In this document: positions 40,561-48,324 of the stretch, piece after piece
Layout of the letters: each line of letters starts with the position of its first letter
Position numbering within the stretch: position 1 is the stretch's first letter
Assembly: GCF_026340465.1 (NCBI RefSeq)
Contig: NZ_JAPEPC010000002.1
Coordinates: 494,436-558,435, forward strand
DNA from: Streptomyces sp. NBC_01306
GTDB lineage: Bacteria; Actinomycetota; Actinomycetes; Streptomycetales; Streptomycetaceae
Length of the DNA stretch: 64,000 bases
Direction: 5' to 3'
Program-made: the position numbers and the translations under genes
The notes under the pieces: model-generated
Databases searched by the model: none
What the model was told of the DNA's origin: nothing
The model's input: only the letters and a program-made list of their open reading frames with translations

Positions 40561-42582
40561 TCAGTACGCCGGCCGGTCGTCGACCTCGACAAGGTTGTGG
40601 CCGCGAAGCGTATAGAGCATGCCCCTGTATACGTTGACGTGCGGGCCGCTGTACCAGACGCCGTTGATGCCGGCGACGACGGTACTGACGGCAAACGTCC
40701 TCGGGTGGAAGCGGAAGAGCGTGGTGTCCGAGACGCCGTAGACCACGCCACGGTTGGTGACCATCGCGGCGAACCCCTTGCTGACACCTCCCACATCAGC
40801 GGTGTGCACCACCGCGCGGGTCCGCACATCGATGACGAACAGTCCGCCCCCGGTGGTGAGTCCGTAGAGGTGGCGGCCCTGCACCGCCAGGGCCGCCACG
40901 CCCGCCTCCTGCTGCGGATCGACCCGCCACCTCTCCTTCCCTGTGACCGGATCGACGGCTACGACAGTGGCGCGCGGTCCCTGCTTGGAGGCGTTGTCGC
41001 CGCCCAGATAGGCGACGCCGTTCCGGTTGGCCACCGCCCGCACGAGCTGGACGTCATCGATCGGATTGACGTAGGAAGCCGATTTACCGCTCCTCGGGGA
41101 GTACGTCCACAGGGCGCCGCCTCCCTCGGTGTCGGACTGCACGCCGACCAGGAGCAGTTCGTTGTCCGGGTCCCACGATGTGTCCAACGGCCGGTTCTGC
41201 TCGCTGGGGAAGTGCGCGGCCTGTTGTGGTTGCCGTCGCCGGGCAGGGTCGTAGCGCCAGATGCCCTGCGCGTCGTACTGGCCGGTGTACAGACGGCCTT
41301 CGATCACCTCGGCGTCCTTGGCCTCACCGGGTGCCCGCAGGTTGACGACCTCGCCGGTCTTCAGACTGCGCCGGGAGATGGCGCCATTGCCTCCGAGGTA
41401 GACGTAACCGCGTCCGGCGGCAACCCCCATACCGGCTTGCGGGCTGGTGGGCGCGCCTGCTGTGTCCAGTTCGGTGACCACCGACGTACCGGCCGACAGA
41501 TCGATCTCGGCGACGAAGCCGTAGCCGGAGACGACCTCAAGCTTTCCGTCGAGTTGGTCCAGGCCCCAGATCTCGCCGAGGTCCGTCCCGTCGAACTTCA
41601 GAGGGGAGACCTTCTTGTCCGTCTTCGAGTAGGCCTGCACGCCCGACTCGGACGCGAAGTAGATCCGGTCATCGTCGGCGGTGAACGACTTGATGGTGGT
41701 GCCCGCGGTGGACACCACGGTGTACGAGGAGAGGTCGTCCAGGTCCATCACGGCGAGCTTCGCGGGGTCGACGCCGCCCGACGTTCCGACGATCAAGTGC
41801 CCGTCCAGTACGGCCAGTTCGCGCAGACTGGGGTCCTTTTCCATCTCCTTGGGCACGACCGAAGTGAATGTGTGCTTCTTCCGGTCGAACGCGAACAGCG
41901 ATGCCTTGCTCGCACCGCCCCCGCCGGAGAGGATGCTGCCCGCCCCGAAGAAGACGGTGGTCTCCGTGGCCGCGACCGCCCTGGCCAGGGTCGCCTTCGG
42001 GTCGGGGACGCCACGGTCGGTGACGGCGCCGGTGGCCGGGTCGTACTCCCACAGAACGGGCGCCTTGTCCGGGAGTCCGCCCACGGCGTACACCGTCCCG
42101 TCGGGTGCGACCGCCAGATCACGGATGTCACGGTCTCCGGTTCTGCCGATGGCCACGGCAGGCTTGTCCGGCGTCTTCAAGTCCCAGCGGTAGAGGTTCG
42201 GTTTGCCCTCATCGGCCTTGACCAGCACGCCGATATAGAGGTACTGGCCCGTGGGGTCCGCCGCGAGTGCCTGGATGGACGGCTCGGGCCCCGCGCCGAG
42301 GGCGGTGTGCGACACCACCTTCCGGCTCGGCACATGGAAGCCGCTCACGCCTGCGGGGCTCACATTGCGCGAGCCTATGTAGACGGTGTCACCGACCAGC
42401 AGCCCGCTCATCACCGAAATCTGGGAAAGGCCCGGCCCCAGATCGGTCACCGTCGTCCGGGGAGGCCGGCCGGTTGCCGCAAGTGCCGGTGCGGCGACGA
42501 GGGATTCAGCGGCCGTCGCCAGCCCGAGCGCACCACCGGCCTGGAGCAGGCGGCGCCTGCTGAGGAACGGATAGTCCGTCAT
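40561..42582 (-). CDS. Tat-exported beta-propeller (PQQ-like) protein
   Basis: A 673-residue exported protein. SRRRLLQAGGALGLATAAESLVAAPALAA is a Tat signal. The body consists of WD/PQQ-like blades with repeats such as LYIGVLVKADEGKPNLYRWDLKTPDKPA, VYAVGGLPDKAPVLWEYDPATGAV, TVVAVDPVTGKERWRVDPQQEAGVAALAVQGRHLYGLTTGGGLFVIDVRTRAVV. No catalytic haem or PQQ ligands are evident. It is in tandem 36 bases after the lyase-like gene, so it may bind or process the same polysaccharide outside the cell. Confidence 0.8.
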   Translation of the reverse strand: MTDYPFLSRRRLLQAGGALGLATAAESLVAAPALAATGRPPRTTVTDLGPGLSQISVMSGLLVGDTVYIGSRNVSPAGVSGFHVPSRKVVSHTALGAGPEPSIQALAADPTGQYLYIGVLVKADEGKPNLYRWDLKTPDKPAVAIGRTGDRDIRDLAVAPDGTVYAVGGLPDKAPVLWEYDPATGAVTDRGVPDPKATLARAVAATETTVFFGAGSILSGGGGASKASLFAFDRKKHTFTSVVPKEMEKDPSLRELAVLDGHLIVGTSGGVDPAKLAVMDLDDLSSYTVVSTAGTTIKSFTADDDRIYFASESGVQAYSKTDKKVSPLKFDGTDLGEIWGLDQLDGKLEVVSGYGFVAEIDLSAGTSVVTELDTAGAPTSPQAGMGVAAGRGYVYLGGNGAISRRSLKTGEVVNLRAPGEAKDAEVIEGRLYTGQYDAQGIWRYDPARRRQPQQAAHFPSEQNRPLDTSWDPDNELLLVGVQSDTEGGGALWTYSPRSGKSASYVNPIDDVQLVRAVANRNGVAYLGGDNASKQGPRATVVAVDPVTGKERWRVDPQQEAGVAALAVQGRHLYGLTTGGGLFVIDVRTRAVVHTADVGGVSKGFAAMVTNRGVVYGVSDTTLFRFHPRTFAVSTVVAGINGVWYSGPHVNVYRGMLYTLRGHNLVEVDDRPAY

Positions 42583-42618
42583 GTGTACTCCTGGAGGTAT
42601 GGGTTCTGCGGGTCGGCG

Positions 42619-43461
42619 TCAGGACAGGTTGAAGATGCGGATGTTGTCGTGCTGGACGATCCGGGTGGGTACGTCCCCCTTGTCGATCGACTCCGAGGGG
42701 CGGTAGAGCCCCCACTTGATGTAGCCGTGGTCGGCCGGGTTCCCCGGCTGATAGGTCCGCACGTTCTCGTACGAAGCCGCCTGCTTGTAGTCGGACTGCC
42801 CGGGGAGCTGCACGGAGACCCGGAAGTAACCGGTGTCGTCGGTGGTCCAGCGCGCGTCGATGCGGAAGTTCATCCACTTGTTGATGCAGGGACGGAGGTC
42901 CGCCACCACCGTCGTCTGACGGTTCAGGTGCGGCGACCGGAACGCCACCTCGTTGCGCTTCGTCATCAGGTAGAAGGCCGGGACATTGCCCCCCGCATAC
43001 TTGCCCTGGAAGACGATGTCACCCGACTCGCTGTCTCCCGGCTTGTACGGCTGCCAGTCCTTCAGCAGCACGCTGAACTCGTAGCGCTGGGTGTCGCCCA
43101 CGTTGAACTGCCCGTTCTTGAGCAGGTCCGTCGCGGTCTCGCTGCGCGGTGCGCCGTTGGACTCGTAACCCGGATCGCCGAGCGTCACCTTGTGCTGGAC
43201 CGCGTACGAACTCGCTTGTCCTGGCCGCACGACACCGGACGCGTCCGGCGCCGTCGCGTGCGTGGTGGTCAGGCCCTTCACTCCCGAGTCCAGGGTTCCG
43301 CTCTCGTAATCCACCCCCAGAACCTCGTTGGCGGTCTGTGCGGTCACCGGGCTGAGGTGCGAGGCCCGTTGCTGGTCTGCCGCCTGGGCTTGGGACAGCA
43401 GGCAGGGAACTGCCAGCGCTGCCGCACAGAGTGAGGTCGATACCTTGCGAAGCTTGGTCAT
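42619..43461 (-). CDS. Secreted polysaccharide-lyase-like (heparin lyase I fold) protein
   Basis: A 280-residue exported protein with a Sec signal (KVSTSLCAAALAVPCLLSQAQAA). The mature part has a jelly-roll look: TQRYEFSVLLKDWQPYKPGDSESGDIVFQGKYAGGNVPAFYLMTKRNEVAFRS, then CINKWMNFRIDARWTTDDTGYFRVSVQLPGQ, which matches the concanavalin-type polysaccharide lyase family (PF14099-like). The ATG at 43461 follows GAGGAGC. Candidate operator sequence TGAAACGAAAGC lies 42-53 bases upstream. It probably cuts an acidic polysaccharide whose products enter by the ABC importer; the family call is moderate. Confidence 0.6.
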   Translation of the reverse strand: MTKLRKVSTSLCAAALAVPCLLSQAQAADQQRASHLSPVTAQTANEVLGVDYESGTLDSGVKGLTTTHATAPDASGVVRPGQASSYAVQHKVTLGDPGYESNGAPRSETATDLLKNGQFNVGDTQRYEFSVLLKDWQPYKPGDSESGDIVFQGKYAGGNVPAFYLMTKRNEVAFRSPHLNRQTTVVADLRPCINKWMNFRIDARWTTDDTGYFRVSVQLPGQSDYKQAASYENVRTYQPGNPADHGYIKWGLYRPSESIDKGDVPTRIVQHDNIRIFNLS

Positions 43462-43797
43462 TCTGCTCCTCGCCATCGTGATGGTGCGAGTGAAGTGGGA
43501 GGTGAAACGAAAGCACTTGAACGTCGAATGGGCGGCGTTCGCGTTCGTGCATGCTGGCACGATTCCGAACGATACCGAAAGACAGGCGACATCAATCCGT
43601 CAAATCCATGGAGCACGGCCCCCGTTGACCATGTGATTGATGGCCTCATGCACCCTGTTGCCAACGAAGCGGATCCCACCTTCGCGCACAGCGAGCTTCG
43701 TTCGAAAGTTTACGATGCCGAATGATGCGACCACGCAGCGCGCGGCGCGATCCATCCAATGCGCCCGCGAAGGCTCGGGCCTGCCGATAATGGCGCC
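43462..43797. other. 336-base divergent promoter region
   Basis: No gene is supported. The region is AT-rich for this genome and contains TGAAACGAAAGC at 43503-43514 and TACCGAAAGA at 43573-43582. The latter also occurs at 40471-40480 in front of the DeoR/LacI-type gene. It serves the lyase-like gene on one side and the serine protease gene on the other. Confidence 0.6.
43503..43514. promoter_or_regulatory. Repeat of the sugar-operon operator before the lyase-like gene
   Basis: TGAAACGAAAGC here is identical, base for base and in the same orientation, to 39291-39302 before the binding-protein gene. Confidence 0.6.
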
Positions 43798-44652
43798 GTG
43801 GCTCCGAAGGACAGGAAAATCCTGGCGCCCCTGACGTTCGCCGTCGTCGGGGCGCTCGCGCTGCTCGGTTACGCCTCTCAGGCCGAGACCAGCAGTGCAC
43901 AACGGCACGCCGACAGCAGGCCCGGGATGCCGGGTGCCCAAGTGCGGGAGCAGGACCAGCCGCAGACGGCACAGGCCGCCGACGGCACCGCGTACACCCC
44001 TCTCAGAACGCAGCAGAACGCCCGCGTGGGCGCGTTGTTCGAGAAGGACGACAGCGGTGATCACTTCTGCACCGCGAGCGTCGTGACGAGTCCGGGCCGG
44101 AACATGCTGGTCACCGCTGCCCACTGCGCCTTCGACAGTGACGGGACACCCAGGGGCGACCTCGTCTTCGCGCCCGCCTACCGGGCCGGCGCGAAGCCCG
44201 CCGGGCTGTGGAAGGTCCGGAAGGTCGTCGCGGACGACCGCTGGACCAAGAACGGGAACCCGGACGTCGACGTCGCCTTCCTGATCCTCGACAACAACGA
44301 CGGCAAGCGGATCCAGGACATCCTCGGCGGCAACACACTCGGCATCAGACGGGGCTTCCACAACAAGGTGAAGGTCACCGGCTACCCCAACAACAGGGAT
44401 ACGCCGATCTCCTGCCGTAACCGGACCACCCGGTTCAGCAACACGCAGATGCGTATCCACTGCACGAACTTCGCCGGTGGTACGAGTGGCAGCCCCTGGG
44501 TCGTCGACGGCACAGCGAACGCCCCCGCCGACACGGTGGTCGGTGTCCTCGGCGGTTACGAACGCGGCGGTGACGAGGTCGACGTGTCCTACGCCTCGTA
44601 CTTCGACAAGGACATCGCTGACCTCTACCAGCAGGCCAAGACCCAGGACTGA
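43798..44652 (+). CDS. Secreted trypsin-like (V8-type) serine protease
   Basis: A 284-residue exported endopeptidase. The N-terminus has a hydrophobic signal (APLTFAVVGALALLGYASQA) and a Gln/Ala-rich propeptide. The catalytic triad is visible: His in MLVTAAHCAFDSDG, Asp in NPDVDVAFLILDNND and Ser in FAGGTSGSPWVVDG. Two Cys pairs are likely (FCTAS/AHC and SCRN/IHC). Start GTG 43798 is preferred for the signal position; an ATG at 43759 extends the N-terminus. Neither has a strong ribosome site. The gene is monocistronic, followed by the copper block. Confidence 0.9.
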   Translation: MAPKDRKILAPLTFAVVGALALLGYASQAETSSAQRHADSRPGMPGAQVREQDQPQTAQAADGTAYTPLRTQQNARVGALFEKDDSGDHFCTASVVTSPGRNMLVTAAHCAFDSDGTPRGDLVFAPAYRAGAKPAGLWKVRKVVADDRWTKNGNPDVDVAFLILDNNDGKRIQDILGGNTLGIRRGFHNKVKVTGYPNNRDTPISCRNRTTRFSNTQMRIHCTNFAGGTSGSPWVVDGTANAPADTVVGVLGGYERGGDEVDVSYASYFDKDIADLYQQAKTQD

Positions 44653-44684
44653 GTCCGCCCCGGCCGGATCCACCGGAGCATCGC

Positions 44685-44701
44685 ATACCCCCCTTGGGTA
44701 T
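44685..44701 (+). promoter_or_regulatory. CsoR-type operator overlapping a TATAAT box
   Basis: ATACCC-N5-GGGTAT (ATACCCCCCTTGGGTAT) is the CsoR pattern. It overlaps the -10-like TATAAT at 44699-44704, with the ribosome site AAGGAGG only seven bases farther. Repressor binding would thus cover the core promoter of the peptide mini-operon. Confidence 0.8.
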
Positions 44702-44722
44702 AATTCCAGCAAGGAGGAGCCG

Positions 44723-44782
44723 ATGAACCAGGAGATGGACGAGATAACGGGCCACGAACTCACCTGGCGTGAGGGGAAATGA
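44723..44782 (+). CDS. 19-residue peptide at the head of a copper-responsive mini-operon
   Basis: A 19-residue ORF, MNQEMDEITGHELTWREGK, with an excellent site (AAGGAGGAGCCG) before its ATG. Its stop overlaps the next ORF start in an ATGA, so ribosomes can pass straight on. It contains no Cys and only one His, so a metal-chaperone role is not obvious; it may be a leader peptide that couples translation to the next ORF. It directly follows the CsoR-type operator and TATAAT box. Confidence 0.55.
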   Translation: MNQEMDEITGHELTWREGK

Positions 44783-44967
44783 GACCCGGAGCCCGGGACG
44801 CCCTGCGCAAGGCAGCAGCGCATCCACTGGTCAGGGTCGTCGCGGTGGCGCTTCTACAGCATCTCGCCACACGGCTGGCGGAGCCGGGCCCGCGCCCGGC
44901 GCGGCCCGACCGCGCGTGCGGAGGCTCCGCACCGCCACCGCGCAAGGCCGTCGAGAGCGGACAGTGA
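44779..44967 (+). CDS. 62-residue protein of the copper mini-operon
   Basis: A 62-residue protein: a basic amphipathic helix (RDALRKAAAHPLVRVVAVALLQHLATRLAEPG) followed by a Pro/Arg-rich tail with one Cys (DRACGGS). The central part may lie on or in the membrane. It overlaps the 19-residue ORF (ATGA) and stops right before a 17-bp perfect terminator hairpin, so this two-ORF unit ends before copA. I do not recognise the family. Position suggests a copper-stress function. Confidence 0.55.
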   Translation: MRPGARDALRKAAAHPLVRVVAVALLQHLATRLAEPGPRPARPDRACGGSAPPPRKAVESGQ

Positions 44968-44971
44968 GAAG

Positions 44972-45010
44972 CACCGAAGGGGCGGACCGAGCCGGTCCGC
45001 CCCTTCGGTG
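44972..45010 (+). terminator. Very strong terminator hairpin of the mini-operon
   Basis: CACCGAAGGGGCGGACC and GGTCCGCCCCTTCGGTG form a perfect 17-bp stem with a 5-base loop, beginning five bases after the 62-residue ORF stop. Confidence 0.88.
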
Positions 45011-45080
45011 TCGAAGTCACCGCCCTGCCCGGCCCGCCTGCCCGGCGCTGCGGCTACCGGCTGCCGCACGTCGCCATCGG

Positions 45081-45125
45081 GTGCGACACCCCTGGGAGAA
45101 CCCATACCTCCCAAGGGTGTCGCAC
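45081..45125 (+). terminator. Second long hairpin before copA
   Basis: GTGCGACACCC and GGGTGTCGCAC pair perfectly; after one mismatch TGGGAG/CTCCCA continue the stem to 18 positions with a 9-base loop. It may be a second terminator or an attenuator ahead of the copA promoter. Confidence 0.6.
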
Positions 45126-45150
45126 CCCACAGGACCACCCCTTGCGCTAC

Positions 45151-45203
45151 ATACACCCGGGGGGTATATATGGAGGCGACTTACTGATACCCCCCAGGGG
45201 TAT
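45151..45203 (+). promoter_or_regulatory. Two CsoR-type operators upstream of copA
   Basis: ATACACCCGGGGGGTAT (45151-45167, one mismatch to symmetry) and ATACCCCCCAGGGGTAT (45187-45203, perfect ATACCC-N5-GGGTAT) lie 36 bases apart, centre to centre. The second ends 29 bases before the copA start; TATATA sits next to the first. Confidence 0.82.
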
Positions 45204-45232
45204 GAATCGCCGCCAAGCCCGAGGAGCAAGCC

Positions 45233-47488
45233 ATGGGTACCCCAACGACGACAGCGGGCACCGCCGCGGTCGAGCTCGCGATCGGCGGGATGACCTGCGC
45301 CTCGTGCGCGGCCCGGATCGAGAAGAAGCTCAACCGCATGGACGGCGTCGAGGCCACCGTCAACTACGCGACCGAGAAGGCGAAAGTCACCTTCGCCGAG
45401 CACGTCGAGGTCACGGACCTCATCGCCACCGTCGAGGCGACCGGCTACACCGCACAGGAACCGGCTCCGCCTTCGGCCGCCGGTGCGTCCGCTGCCGCAG
45501 CGGAGCAGGAGAGCGACACGCTCGCCCCGCTGCGGCAGCGCCTCATCACCGCGGCGGTCCTCGCCGTCCCCGTGATCGCCATGGCGATGGTCCCCGCGCT
45601 GCAGTTCGACTACTGGCAGTGGCTGAGTCTCACCCTGGCCGCGCCGGTGGTCACCTATGCGGCCTGGCCCTTCCACCGCGCCGCGTTCACCAACGCACGG
45701 CACGGCGCCGCGACGATGGACACGCTGATCTCGGTCGGCACGTCGGCCGCGTTCCTGTGGTCGCTGTGGGCGCTGTTCTTCGGCACCGCCGGCACCCCCG
45801 GAATGACGCACCCCTTTGAATTCACCATCGCCCGCAGCGACGGCGCCGGGAACATCTATCTGGAGGCCGCCGCCGGTGTCACCGCGTTCATCCTCGCCGG
45901 GCGCTACTTCGAGGCCCGCTCAAAGCGCAGGGCCGGTGCCGCGCTCAAGGCCCTTCTCGAACTCGGTGCCAAGGAGGTCACGGTCCTGCGCAACGGCCGA
46001 CAGGAGACCATCCCGACCGCCGAACTGCAGGTAGGGGACCGGTTCCTGGTCCGTCCCGGGGAGAAGATCGCCACGGACGGCACGGTCGTCGAAGGCGCAT
46101 CCGCCGTTGACGCGTCGATGCTCACCGGCGAGTCCGTCCCGGTCGAGGTCGCCGTCGGCGACGCCGTCACCGGCGCGACCCTGAACGCCGGCGGCCGTCT
46201 CGTCATCGAAGCCACCCGGGTCGGCGCCGACACCCAGCTCGCCAGGATGGCGAAGCTGGTCGAGGACGCGCAGAACGGCAAGGCCGCCGCCCAGCGCCTC
46301 GCCGACAAGATCTCCGCCGTCTTCGTCCCGGTCGTCATCGCGCTCGCGCTCGGCACCCTCGGCTTCTGGCTGGGCACGGGCTCCGGTCTGGCAGCCGCGT
46401 TCACCGCCGCGGTCGCCGTACTGATCATCGCCTGCCCGTGCGCCCTGGGCCTCGCCACACCGACCGCCCTCATGGTGGGTACGGGACGCGGCGCCCAGCT
46501 CGGCATTCTGATCAAGGGGCCCGAAGTCCTGGAGACCACCCGCAAGGTCGACACGATCGTCCTGGACAAGACCGGCACCGTCACCACCGGCCGGATGACC
46601 CTGCTCGCCGTGCACACCACCGACAGCACCACCGAGTCCGAAGTACTGCGGCTGGCGGGCGCGCTGGAGAACGCGTCCGAGCACCCCATCGCCCAGGCCG
46701 TCGCCACCGGAGCCACCGAGAAGACCGGCCCACTGGCCACCCCCGAGGACTTCGCGAACGTCCCCGGCCTCGGTGTCCAGGGCGTCGTGGACGGCCATGC
46801 CGTCCTCGTCGGCCGGGAGCAGCTGCTCAAGGACTGGGCCATGGAGCTGCCCACCGGACTGGCCCGCGCCAAGCACGCGGCTGAGGCCGCCGGCCGTACG
46901 GCGATCGCCGTCGCCTGGGACGGTGAGGCCCGGGGCGTCCTCGAAGTGGCCGACGCCGTCAAGGAGACCAGCGCCGAGGCCATCCGCCGGCTGCGCGCGC
47001 TCGGCCTCACCCCGATCCTGCTCACCGGGGACAACAAGGCCGTCGCACAGTCCGTGGCCGCCGAGGTCGGGATCGACGAGATCATCGCTGAGGTGATGCC
47101 CGAGGACAAGGTCGCCGTCGTCAAGAGGCTGCAGGCGGAGGGCCGCAGCGTCGCCATGGTGGGTGACGGGGTGAACGACGCCGCCGCCCTCGCCCAGGCC
47201 GATCTGGGCCTCGCCATGGGCACCGGCACGGACGCCGCGATCGAGGCCGGCGACCTCACTCTGGTACGGGGCGATCTCAACGCCGCAGCCGACGCCATCC
47301 GCCTCTCCCGCCGCACCCTGGGGACCATCAGGTCCAACCTGTTCTGGGCGTTCGCCTACAACGTGGCCGCCCTCCCCCTCGCGGCCACCGGTCTCCTCAA
47401 CCCGATGATCGCCGGAGCGGCCATGGCCTTCTCCTCCGTCTTCGTCGTCGGTAACTCCCTGCGGCTGCGCCGCTTCCAGGCCGCGTGA
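45233..47488 (+). CDS. copA: Copper-exporting P1B-type ATPase
   Basis: A 751-residue heavy-metal ATPase. Domains in order: one HMA domain with GMTCASC (residues about 18-24), membrane helices including the CPC ion site IIACPCALGLATPTALMVGT, the phosphorylation loop VLDKTGTVTTG, HP-motif SEHPIAQAV, ATP-binding TGDNKAVAQSVAAEVGIDEIIAEVMPEDKVAVVKRLQ and hinge MVGDGVNDAAALAQADLGLAMGTGTDAAIEAGDLTL. The CPC and single GMTCASC favour Cu(I). GAGGAG precedes the ATG and CsoR-type operators lie upstream; CsoR follows 17 bases after the stop. Confidence 0.96.
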   Translation: MGTPTTTAGTAAVELAIGGMTCASCAARIEKKLNRMDGVEATVNYATEKAKVTFAEHVEVTDLIATVEATGYTAQEPAPPSAAGASAAAAEQESDTLAPLRQRLITAAVLAVPVIAMAMVPALQFDYWQWLSLTLAAPVVTYAAWPFHRAAFTNARHGAATMDTLISVGTSAAFLWSLWALFFGTAGTPGMTHPFEFTIARSDGAGNIYLEAAAGVTAFILAGRYFEARSKRRAGAALKALLELGAKEVTVLRNGRQETIPTAELQVGDRFLVRPGEKIATDGTVVEGASAVDASMLTGESVPVEVAVGDAVTGATLNAGGRLVIEATRVGADTQLARMAKLVEDAQNGKAAAQRLADKISAVFVPVVIALALGTLGFWLGTGSGLAAAFTAAVAVLIIACPCALGLATPTALMVGTGRGAQLGILIKGPEVLETTRKVDTIVLDKTGTVTTGRMTLLAVHTTDSTTESEVLRLAGALENASEHPIAQAVATGATEKTGPLATPEDFANVPGLGVQGVVDGHAVLVGREQLLKDWAMELPTGLARAKHAAEAAGRTAIAVAWDGEARGVLEVADAVKETSAEAIRRLRALGLTPILLTGDNKAVAQSVAAEVGIDEIIAEVMPEDKVAVVKRLQAEGRSVAMVGDGVNDAAALAQADLGLAMGTGTDAAIEAGDLTLVRGDLNAAADAIRLSRRTLGTIRSNLFWAFAYNVAALPLAATGLLNPMIAGAAMAFSSVFVVGNSLRLRRFQAA

Positions 47489-47505
47489 ACGGGGCGTGAC
47501 GGAAG

Positions 47506-47787
47506 ATGGCCGGATACCAGCACCAGAAGGAAGACGTCCTCAGACGCCTCAAGCGCATCGAGGGCCAGGTACGCGGACTGCACCGCATGGTCGAGGACGA
47601 CACCTACTGCATCGATGTGCTGACCCAGATCTCCGCGACGGCCGCCGCGCTGCGGGCCTGTGCGCTGACGCTCCTCGACGAGCACCTCAACTGCTGCGTC
47701 GCGGAGGCCGTCTCCGCGGGCGGTGACCAGGCGACGGCGAAGGTGAGTGAGGCGTCGCAGGCCATCGCACGGCTCGTGAAGGCCTGA
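47506..47787 (+). CDS. csoR: CsoR copper-sensing repressor
   Basis: A 93-residue all-helical repressor. The Cu(I) ligands fall exactly at the canonical places: Cys35 (DDTYCIDVL), His60 and Cys64 (LDEHLNCCV). The first helix reads QHQKEDVLRRLKRIEGQVRGLHRMVEDD. It follows copA in one operon, so apo-CsoR should shut the three ATACCC-N5-GGGTAT operators (including its own) and Cu(I) should relieve them. Confidence 0.95.
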   Translation: MAGYQHQKEDVLRRLKRIEGQVRGLHRMVEDDTYCIDVLTQISATAAALRACALTLLDEHLNCCVAEAVSAGGDQATAKVSEASQAIARLVKA

Positions 47788-47876
47788 ACTCCGGAAAGGG
47801 CAGCCGGACGGCAGTGGGACACGGCAGGCCCTGCCCCAGCGGGTATTGAGGCAGGGCACCGTGGAAACCAACGTCT

Positions 47877-47893
47877 ACGATGTGACGCATCGT
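47877..47893. promoter_or_regulatory. ACGATG-N5-CATCGT palindrome before the BlaI-type gene
   Basis: ACGATG at 47877-47882 and CATCGT at 47888-47893 are perfect inverted arms, 50 bases before the start codon: a likely autoregulatory site for the BlaI-family repressor. Confidence 0.6.
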
Positions 47894-47943
47894 GAACGGT
47901 TCAGTGCGGCAACTGAGGCGACCAAGGCGACTAAGGGGACAGA

Positions 47944-48324
47944 GTGCGACGGCTGGGGGATCTGGAAGCCGAGATCATGGACCGTCTCTGGCGGTGGCAG
48001 ACACCGTCGACCGTTCGCCGGATCGTCGATGACCTCAACCTGACCCGGCCGGTCGCGTACACCACGGTCATGACGGTCGCCGACATACTGCACACCAAGG
48101 GCTGGCTGAGCCGGGAGAAGATCAGCCGCGCCTGGGTCTACGAGGCGAAGCAGAGCCGTGAGGAGTACACGGCCGGGCTGATGCAGGACGCCCTCGGAGC
48201 CACCGAGAACAGACAGGGAGCCCTGCTGCGCTTCGTGGAGCACATGTCCGTGGAGGACGTCTCGGCACTGGACGCCGCTCTCCGCGCGGTCCAGCGGCCC
48301 GGCGCCGACGGCGGCTCCAGATGA
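47944..48324 (+). CDS. BlaI/MecI-family repressor
   Basis: A 126-residue winged-helix repressor: LGDLEAEIMDRLWRWQTPSTVRRIVDDLNLTRPVAYTTVMTVADILHTKGWLSREKISRAWVYEAKQSREEYTAGLMQDAL. This is the family whose members are cleaved by a BlaR1/M56 peptidase. GTG start follows the AT-rich stretch GGGGACAGA. Its stop overlaps the peptidase start (ATGA), giving the classical repressor-protease pair. No beta-lactamase or penicillin-binding protein gene is beside it, so the target lies elsewhere. Confidence 0.9.
   Translation: MRRLGDLEAEIMDRLWRWQTPSTVRRIVDDLNLTRPVAYTTVMTVADILHTKGWLSREKISRAWVYEAKQSREEYTAGLMQDALGATENRQGALLRFVEHMSVEDVSALDAALRAVQRPGADGGSR

Noticed and set aside
40447..43434. A 995-residue open frame on the plus strand, antisense to the propeller and lyase-like genes
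   Set aside because: Its translation is an Arg/Gly/Val/His-rich shadow without domains; long antisense frames are expected in very GC-rich DNA, and the minus-strand genes have signal peptides and recognisable folds.
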